NCBI GenBank assembly: GCA_034359265.1
Contig: CP136897.1
Location: forward strand, 34,025,501 to 34,089,500
From: Canna indica
Taxonomy: Eukaryota > Streptophyta > Magnoliopsida > Zingiberales > Cannaceae
DNA: 64,000 nt
Direction of reading: 5' to 3'
How positions within the stretch are numbered: position 1 is the first letter of the stretch; every line of letters starts with the position of its first letter. A program made the translations under genes and the position numbers. This document shows positions 21,995-33,419 of the stretch, piece by piece. Below the pieces are notes generated by a model. It was not told the origin of the DNA. It worked only from the letters and a program-made list of their open reading frames with translations, and did not search any database.

Positions 21995-22045
21995 CATACT
22001 AGCACTAACGCACCAGATCCCATCAGAACTCAGAAGTTAAGCGTG
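21995..22045 (+). pseudogene. Internal 5S fragment (gene nt 10-60), unit 51
   Basis: The 5' end is cut at a CATA junction with spacer GTCGTCGCCATA. The 3' end is cut within box A: AAGCGTG joins GGCGCTGAAAGG of the next upstream region, sharing CGTG. Two separate microhomology deletions. Confidence 0.9.
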
Positions 22046-22137
22046 GCGCTGAAAGGCGCGCAAAGAGACGAAGAAAATGCCCCCGAACTCTCCCTCGGAC
22101 GCTCACCCTTATTAGCCGACGATCAGAAGTGCATATC

Positions 22138-22254
22138 GGGTATGATAATACCAGCACTAACGCACTGGATCCCATCAGAACTCCGAAGTTAAGGGTGCTT
22201 GGGCGAGAGTAGTACTTGGATGGGTGACCCCTTGGGAAGTCCTCGCGTTGCACC
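22138..22254 (+). rRNA. 5S rRNA: 5S rRNA gene, unit 52
   Basis: Complete length. Changes: G5A, C6T, C10A, C29T, C57G, A80T, C95T, T109C. Resembles unit 44. Confidence 0.83.
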
Positions 22255-22456
22255 TTTTTTTTTACTACCTATTTAATTGCACGACGAGATCATTTTTTTT
22301 ACCAATCTTTCTAACCAAACGTTAAGGACGGACGACGTCGTCGTCATAAATCTTGGCTGTCGATCGCTTGCGCTAGGCCCGCCGCAACCTCTACGGCCGG
22401 CTCGATCGACCAAACCACCCGAAAAATTAAAATTTGTAAAAAAATAAGAAAAATAA

Positions 22457-22564
22457 CATACCAGCACTAACGCACCGGATCCCATCAGAACTTTGAAGTT
22501 AAGCGTGCTTGGGCGAGAGTAGTACTATGATGGGTGACCCCCTGGGAAGTCCTCGTGTTGTACC
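22457..22564 (+). pseudogene. 5'-truncated 5S gene, short unit 53
   Basis: CAT junction. Changes: C46T, C47T, G81T, C114T. Confidence 0.91.
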
Positions 22565-22933
22565 TTTTTTTTTTACTACCTATTTGATTTTACGACGAGT
22601 TCATTTTTTTTACCAATCTTTCTAACGAAACGTTAAGGACGGACGACGTCGTCGCCATAAATCTTGGCTGTCGATCGCCCGCGCGGGGCCCGCCGCAACC
22701 TCTACGGCCGGCTCGATCGACCAACTAACCCGAAAAATTAAAATTTGTAAATAAATAAGAAAAATAACATTTCAGTTATTATTTTTCGTTTAAAACGGGC
22801 GTAACTCCGTGCAATATTGTCCGATTTCAGCTTTTCACATGGCGCTGAAAGGCGCGGGAAGAGACGAAGAAAATGACCCCGAGCTGTCCATCGGTCGCTC
22901 ACCCTTATTAGCCGACGATCAGAAATGCATGAT

Positions 22934-23050
22934 GGGTGCGATCATACCAGCACTAACGCACCGGATTCCATCAGAACTCCGAAATTAAGCGTGCTTGGGC
23001 GAGAGTAGTACTAGGATGGGTGACCCCCTGGGAAGTCCTCGTGTTGCACT
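22934..23050 (+). rRNA. 5S rRNA: 5S rRNA gene, unit 54
   Basis: Complete. Changes: C34T, G51A, C117T. Tail is CACTTG then T7. Confidence 0.88.
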
Positions 23051-23414
23051 TGTTTTTTTACTACCTATTTGATTGCACAACGAGATCATTTTTTTTACCA
23101 ATCTTTCTAACAAAACGTTAAGGACGGACGATGTCGTCGCCATAAAATTTGGCTGTCGATCGCCCGCGCGGGGCCCGTCGCAACCTCTACGGCCGGCTCG
23201 ATCGACCAAGTAACCGGAAAAATTAAAATTTGTAAATAAATAAGAAAAATAACATTTTAGTTATTATTTTTCGTTTAAAACGGGCGTAACTCCGTGCATT
23301 ATTGTCTGATTTCAGCTTTTCACGTAGCGCTAAAAGGCGCGCGAAGAGACGAAGAAAATGACCCCGAGCTATCCCTCGGACGCTCACCCTTATTAGCCGA
23401 AGATCAGAAGCGCA

Positions 23415-23428
23415 CCTCGTGTTGCACC
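23415..23428 (+). pseudogene. 3' stub of a 5S gene (14 nt), unit 55
   Basis: The upstream region ends at GATCAGAAGCGCA and joins CCTCGTGTTGCACC, removing about gene nt 1-103 with the internal promoter. TTATTA and the T-run remain on either side. Confidence 0.88.
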
Positions 23429-23517
23429 TTTTTTTTTACTACGTATTTGATTGCACGACGAGATCATTTTTTTATCAATCTTTCTAACCAAACATTAAGG
23501 ACGGATGACGTCGTCGC

Positions 23518-23625
23518 CATACTAGCACTAACGCACCGGATCCCATCAGAACTCCGAAGTTAAGCATGCTTGGGCGAGAGTAGTACTAGGATGGGTGACC
23601 CCCTGGGAAGTCCTCGTGTTGCACC
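23518..23625 (+). pseudogene. 5'-truncated 5S gene, CATA-junction unit 56
   Basis: Spacer GACGTCGTCGCCATA joins the gene at nt 10 (CATA shared), removing the GC-rich block, AT tract and promoter region. Changes: C15T, G58A. Confidence 0.91.
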
Positions 23626-23994
23626 TTTTTTTTTACTACCTATTTGATTTCACGACGAGTTCATTTTTTTTACCAATCTTTCTAACGAAACGTTAAGGAC
23701 GGACGACTTCGTCGCCATAAATCTTGGCTGTCGATCGCCCGCGCGTGGGCCCTCCGCAACCTCTACGGCCGGCTCGATCGACCAACTAACCCGAAAAATT
23801 AAAATTTGTAAATAAATAAGAAAAATAACATTTCAGTTATTATTTTTCGTTTAAAACGGGCGTAACTCCGTGCATTATTGTCCGATTTCAGCTTTTCACG
23901 TGGCGGTGAAAGGCGCGGGAAGAAACGAAGAAAATGACCCCGAGCTGTCCCTCGGTCGCTCACCCTTATTAGCCGACGATCAGAAGTGCATGAC

Positions 23995-24111
23995 GGGTGG
24001 AATCATAACAGCAGTAACGCACCGGATCCCATCAGAACTCCGAAGTTAAGCGTGCTTGGGCAAGAGTACTACTAGGATGGGTGACCCCCAGGGAAGTACT
24101 CGTGTTGCACT
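23995..24111 (+). rRNA. 5S rRNA: 5S rRNA gene, unit 57 (highly diverged)
   Basis: Full length. Changes: C6G, G7A, C14A, C20G, G68A, G75C, T96A, C104A, C117T. Helix I pairing is weakened; likely non-functional. Confidence 0.78.
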
Positions 24112-24480
24112 TGTTTTTTTACTACCTATTTGATTGCACAACGAGATCATTTTTTTTTACCAATCTTTCTAACGAAACGTTAAGGACGGATGATGTCGTC
24201 ACCATAAAATTTGGCTGTCGATCGCCCGCGCGGGGCCCGCCGCAACCTCTACGGCCGGCTCGATCGACCAACTAACCCGAAAAATTAAAATTTGTAAATA
24301 AATAAGAAAAATAACATTTTAGTTATTATTTTTCGTTTAAAACGGGCGTAACTCCGTGCATTATTGTCTGATTTCAGCTTTTCACGTAGCGCTAAAAGGC
24401 GCGCGAAGAGACGAAGAAAATGACCCCGAGCTATCCCTCGGACGCTCACCCTTATTAGCCGAAGATCAGAAGTGCACGAC

Positions 24481-24597
24481 GGGTGCGATCATACCAGCAC
24501 TAACGCACAGGATCCCATCAGAACTCCGAAGTTAAGCGTGCTTGGGAGAGAGTAGTACTAGGATGGGTGACCGCATGGAGAGTCCACGTGTTGCACC
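24481..24597 (+). rRNA. 5S rRNA: 5S rRNA gene, unit 58
   Basis: Full length. Changes: C29A, C67A, C93G, C95A, G99A, A100G, T106A. First member of a 682-bp dimer. Confidence 0.83.
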
Positions 24598-24686
24598 TTT
24601 TTTTTTACTACGTATTTGATAGCACGACGAGATCATTTTTTTATCAATCTTTCTAACCAAACATTAAGGACGGATGACGTCGTCGC

Positions 24687-24794
24687 CATACTAGCACTAA
24701 CGCACCGGATCCCACCAGAACTCCGAAGTTAAGCATGCTTGGGCGAGAGTAGTACTAGGATGGGTGACCCCCTGGGAAGTCCTCGTGTTGCACC
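24687..24794 (+). pseudogene. 5'-truncated 5S gene, CATA-junction unit 59
   Basis: Same junction as unit 56; 197 bp from unit 58. Changes: C15T, T38C, G58A. Confidence 0.91.
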
Positions 24795-25162
24795 TTTTTT
24801 TTTACTACCTACTTGATTGCACGACGACATCATTTTTTTTACCAATCTTTCTAACCAAACGTTAAGGACGGACGACGTCGTTGCCATAAAGTTTGGTTGT
24901 CGATCGCCTGCGCGGGGCCCGTCGCAACCTCTACGGCCGGCTCGATCGACCAACCGACCCGAAAAATTAAAATTTGTAAATAAATAAGAAAAATAACATT
25001 TCAATTATTATTTTTCGTTTAAAACGGGCGTAACTCCGTGCATTATTGTCCGATTTCAGCTTTTCACGTGGCGCTGAAAGGCGCGCGAAGAGACGAAGAA
25101 AACGACCCCGAGCTGTCCCTCGGATGCAAAACCTTATTAGCCGACGATCAGAAGTGCATGAC

Positions 25163-25279
25163 GGGTTCGATCATACCAGCACTAACGCACCGGATCCCTT
25201 CAGAACTCCGAAGTTAAGCGTGCTTGGGAGAGAGTAGTACTAGGATGGGTGAACGCCTGGAAAGTCCTCGTGTTGCACC
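25163..25279 (+). rRNA. 5S rRNA: 5S rRNA gene, unit 60
   Basis: Full length. Changes: G5T, A37T, C67A, C91A, C93G, G99A. Confidence 0.84.
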
Positions 25280-25369
25280 TTTTTTTTTACTACGTATTTG
25301 ATTGCACGACGACATCATTTTTTTTACCAATCTTTCTAACCAAACATTAAGGACGGATGATGTCGTCGC

Positions 25370-25475
25370 CATACTAGCACTAACGCACCGGATCCCATCA
25401 GAACTCCAAAGTTAAACGTGCTTGGGCGAGAGTAGTACTAGGATGGGTGACCCCCTGGGAAGTCCTCGTTGCACC
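25370..25475 (+). pseudogene. 5'-truncated 5S gene, CATA-junction unit 61
   Basis: Same junction. Changes: C15T, G48A, G56A, and a 2-nt loss (TCGTT for TCGTGTT). Confidence 0.91.
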
Positions 25476-25843
25476 TTTTTTTTTACTACCTATTTGATTG
25501 CACGACGACATCATTTTTTTTACCAATCTTTCTAACCAAACGTTAAGGACGGACGACGTCGTCGCCATAAAATTTGGTTGTCGATCGCCCGCACGGGGCC
25601 CGCCGCAACCTCTACGGCCGGCACGATCGACCAACCGACCCGAAAAATTAAAATTTGTAAATAAATAAGAAAAATAACATTTCAATTATTATTTTTCGTT
25701 TAAAACGGGCGTAACTCCGTGCATTATTGTCCGATTTCAGCTTTTCACGTGGGGCTGAAAGGCGCGCGAAGAGACGAAGAAAATGACCCCGAGCTATCCC
25801 TCGGACGCTCACCCTTATTATCCGACAATCAGAAGTGCATGAC

Positions 25844-25960
25844 GGGTGCGATCATAACAGCACTAACGCACCGGATCCCATCAGAACTCCGAAGTTAAGC
25901 GTGCTTGGGCGAGAGTAGTACTAGGATGGGTTACCCCCTGGGAAGTCCTCGTGTTGCAAT
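25844..25960 (+). rRNA. 5S rRNA: 5S rRNA gene, unit 62 (terminator degraded)
   Basis: Full length. Changes: C14A, G89T, C116A, C117T. The usual T9 is replaced by TATTGTTTTA; the downstream T8 remains. Confidence 0.83.
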
Positions 25961-26329
25961 TATTGTTTTACTACCTATGTGATTGCACGACGAGATCATT
26001 TTTTTTACCAATCTTTCTAACCAAATGTTATGGACGGACGATGTCGTCGCCATAAAATTTGGCTGTCGATCGCCCGCGCGGGGCCCGCCCCAACCTCTAC
26101 GGCCGGCTCAATCGACCAACCGACCCGAAAAATTAAAATTTGTAAATAAATAAGAAAAATAACATTTCAATTATTATTTTTCGTTTAAAACGGGTGTAAC
26201 TCCGTGCATTATTGTCCGATTTCAGCTTTTCACGTGGCGCTGAAAGGCGCGTGAAGAGACGAAGAAAATGACCCCCGAACTCTCCCTCGAATGCTCACCC
26301 TTATTAGGCGACAATCAGTAGTGCATATC

Positions 26330-26446
26330 AGGTGCGATCATACTAGCACTAACGCACCGGATCCCATCAGAACTCCGAAGTTAAGCATGCTTGGGCGAGA
26401 GTAGTACTAGGATGGGTGACCCCCTGGGAAGTCCTCGTGTTGCACC
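26330..26446 (+). rRNA. 5S rRNA: 5S rRNA gene, unit 63
   Basis: Full length. Changes: G1A, C15T, G58A. The gene body matches the CATA-junction units, but the full promoter region is present. Confidence 0.88.
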
Positions 26447-26814
26447 TTTTTTTTTACTACCTACTTGATTGCACGACGACATCATTTTTTTTACCAATCT
26501 TTCTAACTAAACGTTAAGGACGGACGACGTCGTCGCCATAAAGTTTGGTTGTCGTTCGCCCGCGCGGGGCCCGCCGCAACCTCTACGGCCGGCTCGATCG
26601 ACCAACCGACCCGAAAAATTAAAATTTGTAAATAAATAAGAAAAATAACATTTCAATTATTATTTTTCGTTTAAAACGGGCGTAACTCCGTGCATTATTG
26701 TCCGATTTCAGCTTTTCACGTGGCGTTGAAAGGCGCGCGAAGAGATGAAGAAAACGACCCCGAGCTGTCCCTCGGATGCAAAACCTTATTAGCCGACGAT
26801 CAGAAGTGCATGAC

Positions 26815-26931
26815 GGGTTTGATCATACCAGCACTAACGCACCGGATCCCTTCAGAACTCCGAAGTTAAGCGTGCTTGGGAGAGAGTTGTACTAGGATGG
26901 GTGACCGCCTGGAAAGTCCTCGTGTTGCACC
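26815..26931 (+). rRNA. 5S rRNA: 5S rRNA gene, unit 64
   Basis: Full length. Changes: G5T, C6T, A37T, C67A, A74T, C93G, G99A. Confidence 0.83.
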
Positions 26932-27021
26932 TTTTTTTTTACTACGTATTTGATTGCACGACGACATCATTTTTTTTACCAATCTTTCTAACCAAACATT
27001 AAGGACGCATGACATTGTCGC

Positions 27022-27129
27022 CATACTAGCACTAACGCACCGGATCCCATCAGAACTCAGAAGTTTAGCGTGCTTGGGTGTGAGTAGTACTAGGATGGGT
27101 GACCCCCTGGGAAGTCCTCGTGTTGCACC
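27022..27129 (+). pseudogene. 5'-truncated 5S gene, CATA-junction unit 65
   Basis: Same junction (spacer GACATTGTCGCCATA). Changes: C15T, C47A, A54T (box A), C67T, A69T. Confidence 0.91.
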
Positions 27130-27497
27130 TTTTTTTTTACTACCTACTTGATTGCACGACGAGATCATTTCTTTTACCAATCTTTCTAACCAAACGTTAA
27201 GTACGGACGACATCGTCGCCATAAAATTTGGCTGTCGATCGCCCGCGCGGGGCCCGCCGCAACCTTTACGGCCGGCTCGATCGACCAACCGACCCGAAAA
27301 ATTAAAATTAGTAAATAAATAAGAAAAATAACATTTTAGTTATTATTTTTCGTTTAAAACGGGCGTAACTCCGTGCATTATTGTCTGATTTCAGCTTTTC
27401 ACGTAGCGCTAAAAGGCGCGCGAAGAGACGAAGAAAATGACCCCGAGCTATCCCTCGGACGCTCACCCTTATTAGCCGACGATCAGAAGTGCATGAC

Positions 27498-27614
27498 GGG
27501 TGCGATCATACCAGCACTAATGCATTGGATCCCATCAGAACTCCGAAGTTAAGCGTGCTTGGGCGAGAGTAGTACTAGGATCGGTGACCCCCTGGGAAGT
27601 CCTCGTGTTGCACT
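27498..27614 (+). rRNA. 5S rRNA: 5S rRNA gene, unit 66
   Basis: Complete. Changes: C24T, C28T, C29T, G85C, C117T; tail CACTTG then T7. Confidence 0.87.
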
Positions 27615-27982
27615 TGTTTTTTTACTACCTATTTGATTGCACGCCGAGATCATTTTTTTTACCAATCTTTCTAACCAAACGTTAAGGACGGACGATGTCG
27701 TCGCCATAAATCTTGGCTGTCGATCGCCCGCGCGGGGCCCGCCGCAACCTCTACGGCCGGCTCGATCGTCCAACCGACCCCAAAAATTAAAATTTGTAAA
27801 TAAATAAGAAAAGTAACATTTCAATTATTATTTTTCGTTTAAAATGTGCGTAACTCAGTGCATTATTGTCCGATTTCAGCTTTTCACGTGGCGCTGAAAG
27901 GTGCGCGAAGAGACGAAGAAAATGACCCCGAGCTGTCCCTCGGACGCTCACCCTTATTAGCCGACGATCAGAAGTGCATGAC

Positions 27983-28099
27983 GGGTGCGATTATACCACC
28001 ACTAACGCACCGGATCCCATCAGAACTCCGAAGTTAAGCGTGTTTGGGCGAGAGTAGTACTAGGATGCGTGACCCCCTAGGAAGTTCTCGTGTTGCATC
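27983..28099 (+). rRNA. 5S rRNA: 5S rRNA gene, unit 67
   Basis: Full length. Changes: C10T, G17C, C61T (box A), G86C (box C), G97A, C104T, C116T. T-run interrupted (T3 G T6). The next spacer lacks the CGCGGGGCC-type block. Confidence 0.82.
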
Positions 28100-28458
28100 T
28101 TTGTTTTTTACTACCTATTTGATTGCCCGACGAGATCATTTTTTTTACTAATCTTACTAACCAAACGTTAAGGACGGACGACGTCGTCGCCATAAAATTT
28201 GGCTGTCGATCGCCCGCCGCAACCTCTATGGCCGGCTCGATCGACCAACCGACCCGAAAAATTAAAATTTATAAATAAATAAGAAAAATAACATTTCAAT
28301 TATTATTTTTCATTTAAAATGGGCGTAACTCCGTGTATTATTGTCCGATTTCAGCTTTTCACGTGGCGCTGAAAGGCGTGCAAATAGACGAAGAAAATGA
28401 CCCCCGAACTCTCCCTCGGACGCTCGCCCTTATTAGCCGACGATCAGAAGAGCATATC

Positions 28459-28575
28459 GGGTGCGATTATACCAGCACTAACGCACCGGATCCCATCAGA
28501 ACTCTGAAGTTAATCGTGCTTGGGCGAGAGTAGTACTAGGATGGGTGACCCCTTGGGAAGTCCTCGCGTTGCACC
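28459..28575 (+). rRNA. 5S rRNA: 5S rRNA gene, unit 68
   Basis: Complete. Changes: C10T, C47T, G56T (box A), C95T, T109C. Confidence 0.87.
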
Positions 28576-28943
28576 TTTTTTTTTACTACCAATTTGATTG
28601 CACGATGAGATCATTTTTTTTACTGATCTTTCTAACCAAACGTTAAGGACGGACGACGTCGTCGCCATAAATCTTGGCTGTCGATCGCCCGCGCGGGGCC
28701 CGCCGCAACCTCTACGGCCGGCTCGATCGACAAACCAACCCGAAAAATTAAAATTTGTAAATAAATAAGAAAAATAACATTTCAATTATTATTTTTCGTT
28801 TAAAAAGGGCGTAACTCCGTTCATTATTGTCCGATTTCAGCTTTTTACGTGGCGTTGAAAGGCACGCGAAGAGACGAAGAAAATGACCCCGAGTTGTCCC
28901 TCGGACGCTCACCCTTATTAGCCGACGATCAGAAGTGCATGAC

Positions 28944-29060
28944 GGGTGCGATCATACTAGCACTAACGCACCGGATCCCATCAGAACTCCGAAGTTAAGC
29001 AGGCTTGCGCGAGAGTGGTAGTAGGATGGGTGACCCCTTGGGAAGTCCGCGTGTTGCACT
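28944..29060 (+). rRNA. 5S rRNA: 5S rRNA gene, unit 69
   Basis: Full length. Changes: C15T, G58A, T59G, G65C, A74G, C78G, C95T, T106G, C117T. Start of the clear B block. Confidence 0.82.
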
Positions 29061-29428
29061 TGTTTTTTTACTACCTATTTGATTGCACGACGAGATTATT
29101 TTTTTTACCAATCTTTCTAACCAAACGTTAAGGACGGACGACGTCGTCGCCATAAATCTTGGCTGTCGATGGCCCGCGCGGGGCCTGCCGCAACCTCTAC
29201 GGCCGGCTCGATCGATCAACCGACCCGAAAAATTAAAATTTGTAAATAAATAAGAAAAATAACATTTCAATTATTATTTTTCGTTTAAAACGGGCGTAAC
29301 TCCGTGCATTATTGTCCGATTTCAGCTTTTTACGTGGCGTTGAAAGGCACGCGAAGAGACGAAGAAAATGACCCCGAGTTATCCCTCGGACGCTCACCCT
29401 TATTAGCCGACGATCAGAAGTGCATGAC

Positions 29429-29545
29429 GGGTGCGATCATACTAGCACTAACGCACCGGATCCCATCAGAACTCCGAAGTTAAGCAGGCTTGCGCGAGAG
29501 TGGTAGTAGGATGGGTGACCCCTTGGGAAGTCCTCGTGTTGCACC
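29429..29545 (+). rRNA. 5S rRNA: 5S rRNA gene, unit 70
   Basis: Changes: C15T, G58A, T59G, G65C, A74G, C78G, C95T. Counterpart of unit 104. Confidence 0.84.
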
Positions 29546-29913
29546 TTTTTTTTTACTACCTATTTGATTGCACGACGAGATCATTTTTTTTACCAATCTT
29601 TCTAACCAAACGTTAAGGACAGACGACGTCGTCGCCATAAATCTTGGCTGTCGATCGCCCGCGCGGGGCCCGCCGCAACCTCTACTGCCGGCTCGATCGA
29701 CCAACCGACCCGAAAAATTAAAATTTGTAAATAAATAAGAAAAATAACATTCTAATTATTATTTTTCATTTAAAACGGGCGTAACTCCGTGCATTATTGT
29801 TCGATTTCAACTTTTCACGTGGCGGTGAAAGGCACGCGAAGAGACGAAGAAAATGACCCCGAGTTGTCCCTCGGACGCTCACCCTTATTAGCCGACGATC
29901 AGAAGTGCATGAC

Positions 29914-30030
29914 GGGTGCGATCATACTAGCACTAACGCACCGGATCCCATCAGAACTCCGAAGTTAAGCGTGCTTGCGCAAGAGTGGTACTAGGATGGG
30001 TGACCCCTTGGGAAGTCCTCGTGTTGCACT
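29914..30030 (+). rRNA. 5S rRNA: 5S rRNA gene, unit 71
   Basis: Changes: C15T, G65C, G68A, A74G, C95T, C117T. Tail CACTTG then T7. Confidence 0.85.
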
Positions 30031-30398
30031 TGTTTTTTTACTACCTATTTGATTGCACGACGAGATTATTTTTTTTACCAATCTTTCTAACCAAACGTTA
30101 AGGACGGACGACGTCGTCGCCATAAATCTTGGTTGTCGATGGCCCGCGCGGGGCCCGCCGCAACCTCTACGGCCGGCTCGATCGACTAACCGACCCGAAA
30201 AATTAAAATTTGTAAATAAATAAGAAAAATAACATTTCAATTATTATTTTTCGTTTAAAACGGGCGTAACTCCGTGCATTATTGTCCGATTTCAGCTTTT
30301 CACGTGGAGTTGAAAGGCACGTGAAGAGACGAAGAAAATGACCCCGAGTTGTCCCTCGGACGCTCACCCTTATTAGCCGATGATCAGAAGTGCATGAC

Positions 30399-30515
30399 GG
30401 GTGCGATCATACTAGCACTAACGCACCGGATCCCATCAGAACTCCGAAGTTAAGCATGCTTGCGCTAGAGTGGTAGTAGGATGGGTGACCCCTTGGGAAG
30501 TCCTCGTGTTGCACC
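30399..30515 (+). rRNA. 5S rRNA: 5S rRNA gene, unit 72
   Basis: Changes: C15T, G58A, G65C, G68T, A74G, C78G, C95T. Counterpart of unit 106. Confidence 0.84.
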
Positions 30516-30883
30516 TTTTTTTTTACTACCTATTTGATTGCACGACGAGATCATTTTTTTTACCAATCTTTCTAACCAAATGTTAAGGACGGACGACATC
30601 GTCGCCATAAAATTTGGCTGTCGATCGCTCACGCGGGGCCCGCCGCAACCTCTACGGCCAGCTCGATCGACCAACCGACCCGAAAAATTAAAATTTGTAA
30701 ATAAATAAGAAAAATAACATTTCAATTATTATTTTTTGTTGAAAACGGGCGTAACTCCGTGCATTATTGTCCGATATCAACTTTTCACGTGGCGCTGAAA
30801 GGTGCGCAAAGAGACGAAGAAAATGACCCCGAGTTGTCCCTCGGACGCTCACCCTTATTAGCCGACGATCAGAAATGCATATC

Positions 30884-31000
30884 GGGTGTGATCATACCAG
30901 CACTAACGCACCGGATCCCATCAGAACTCCGAAGTTAAGCATGCTTGGGTGAGAGTAGTACTAGGATGGGTGACACCCTGGGAAGTCCTCGTGTTGCACT
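30884..31000 (+). rRNA. 5S rRNA: 5S rRNA gene, unit 73
   Basis: Changes: C6T, G58A, C67T, C92A, C117T. Tail CACTTG then T7. Confidence 0.86.
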
Positions 31001-31367
31001 TGTTTTTTTACTACCTATTTGATTGCACGACGAGATCATTTTTTTTACCAATCTTTCTAACCAAATGTTAAGGACGGACGACTTCGTCGCCATAAACCTT
31101 GGCTGTCGATCCCCCGCGCGGGGCCCGCCGCAACCTCTACGGCCGGCTCGATCGACCAACAGACCCGAAAAATTAAAATTTGTAAATAAATAATAAAAAA
31201 ACATTTCAATTATTATTTTTCATTTAAAACGGGCGTAACTCCGTGCATTATTGTCCGATTTCAGCTTTTCACGTGGCGCTGAAAGGCACGCGAAGAGACG
31301 AAGAAAATGACCCCGAGTTGTCCCTCGGACGCTCACCCTTATTAGCCGACGATCAGAAGTGCATGAC

Positions 31368-31484
31368 GGGTGCGATCATACAAGCACTAACGCACCGGAT
31401 CCCATCAGAACTCCGAAGTTAAGCGTGCTTGCGCGAGAGTGGTACTAGGATGGGTGACCCCTTGGGAAGTCCTCGTGTTGCACC
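31368..31484 (+). rRNA. 5S rRNA: 5S rRNA gene, unit 74
   Basis: Changes: C15A, G65C, A74G, C95T. Tail CACCTC then T7. Counterpart of unit 108. Confidence 0.87.
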
Positions 31485-31852
31485 TCTTTTTTTACTACCT
31501 ATTTGATTGCACGACGAGATCATTTTTTTTACCAATCTTTCTAACCAAATGTTAAGGAAGGACGACGTCGTCGCCATAAATCTTGGCTGTCGAGCACCCG
31601 CGCGGGTCCCGCCGCAACCTCTACGGCTGGCTCGATAGACCAACCGACCCGAAAAATTAAAATTTGTAAATAAATAAGAAAAATAACATTTCAATTATTA
31701 TTTTTCGTTTAAAACGGGCGTAACTCCGTGCATTATTGTCCGATTTCAGCTTTTCACGTGGCGCTGAAAGGCACGTGAAGAGACGAAGAAAATAACCCCG
31801 AGTTGTCCCTCGGATGCTCACCCTTATTAGCCGACGATCAGAAGTGCATGAC

Positions 31853-31967
31853 CGGTGCGATCATACTAGCACTAACGCACCGGATCCCATCTGAACTCCG
31901 AAGTTAAGCATGCGTGGGCGAGAGTAGTACTAGGATGGTGACCCCTGGGAAGTCCTCGTGCTGCACT
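31853..31967 (+). pseudogene. 5S gene with 2-nt deletion, unit 75
   Basis: 115 nt: box C reads GGATGGTGACCCCTGGG (one G and one C lost). Also G1C, C15T, A40T, G58A, T62G, T111C, C117T. The same deleted form occurs in units 76, 84, 109, 114 and 117. Confidence 0.8.
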
Positions 31968-32334
31968 TGTTTTTTTACTACCTATTTGATTGCACGACGA
32001 GATCATTTTTTTACCAATCTTTCTAACCAAACGTTAAGGACGGACGACGTCGTCGTCATAAATCTTGGCTGTCGATCGCCCGCGCGGGGCCCGCCGCAAC
32101 CTCTACGGCCGGCTCGATCGACCAACCGACCCGAAAAATTAAAATTTGTAAATAAATAAGAAAAATAACATTTCAATTATTATTTTTCGTTTAAAACGGG
32201 CGTAACTCCGTGCATTATTGTCCGATTTCAGCTTTTCACGTGGCGCTGAAAGGCACGTGAAGAGACGAAGAAAATAACCCCGAGTTGTCCCTCGGATGCT
32301 CACCCTTATTAGCCGACGATCAGAAGTGCATGAC

Positions 32335-32449
32335 CGGTGCGATCATACTAGCACTAACGCACCGGATCCCATCTGAACTCCGAAGTTAAGCATGCGTGGG
32401 CGAGAGTAGTACTAGGATGGTGACCCCTGGGAAGTCCTCGTGCTGCACT
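32335..32449 (+). pseudogene. 5S gene with 2-nt deletion, unit 76
   Basis: Same sequence variants as unit 75, 482 bp upstream; the spacers also look near-identical, so this is a recent one-unit tandem duplication. It is absent from the paralogous block at 45-50 kb. Confidence 0.8.
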
Positions 32450-32816
32450 TGTTTTTTTACTACCTATTTGATTGCACGACGAGATCATTTTTTTACTAAT
32501 CTTTCTAACCAAACGTTAAGGACGGACGACGTCGTCGTCATAAATCTTGGCTGTCGATCGCCCGCGCGGGGCCCGCCGCAACCTCTACGGCCGGCTCGAT
32601 CGACCAACCGACCCGAAAAATTAAAATTTGTAAATAAATAAGAAAAATAACATTTCAATTATTATTTTTCGTTTAAAACGGGCGTAACTCCGTGCATTAT
32701 TGTCCGATTTCAGCTTTTCACGTGGCGCTGAAAGGCACGCGAAGAGACGAAGAAAATGACCCCGAGTTGTCCCTCGGACGCTCACCCTTATTAGCCGACG
32801 ATCAAAAGTGCATGAC

Positions 32817-32933
32817 GGGTGCGATCATACTAGCACTAACGCACCGGATCCCATCAGAACTCCGTAGTTAAGCGTGCTTGCACGAGAGTGGTACTAGGAT
32901 GGGTGACCCCTTGGGAAGTCCTCGCGTTGCACC
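32817..32933 (+). rRNA. 5S rRNA: 5S rRNA gene, unit 77
   Basis: Changes: C15T, A49T, G65C, G66A, A74G, C95T, T109C. Confidence 0.84.
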
Positions 32934-33302
32934 TTTTTTTTTACTACCTATTTGATTGCACGACGAGATCATTTTTTTTACCAATCTTTCTAACCAAACG
33001 TTATGGACAGACGACATCGTCGCCATAAAATTTCGCTGTCGATCGCCCGCGCGGGGCCCGCCGCAACCTCTACGGCCGGCTCGATCGACCAACCGACCCG
33101 AAAAATTAAAATTTGTAAATAAATAAGAAAAATAACATTTCAATTATTATTTTTCATTTAAAACGGGCGTAACTCCGTGCATTATTGTCCGATATCAGCT
33201 TTTCACGTGGCGCTGAAAGGTGCGCAAAGAGACGAAGAAAATGACCCCCGAACTCTCCCTCGGACGCTCACCCTTATTAGCCGACGATCAGAAGTGCATA
33301 TC

Positions 33303-33419
33303 GGGTGTGATCATACCAGCACTAACGCACCGGATCCCATCAGAACTCCGAAGTTAAGGGTGCTTGGGCGAGAGTAGTACTAGGATGGGTGACCCCTTGG
33401 GAAGTCCTCGTGTTGCACC
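33303..33419 (+). rRNA. 5S rRNA: 5S rRNA gene, unit 78
   Basis: Changes: C6T, C57G, C95T. Confidence 0.9.

Larger units (their letters stand above)
24481..25844 (+). repeat. 682-bp dimers with CATA-junction short genes
   Basis: Units 58-59 and 60-61 are two tandem copies; units 50-51 and 64-65 have the same arrangement. Confidence 0.85.
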
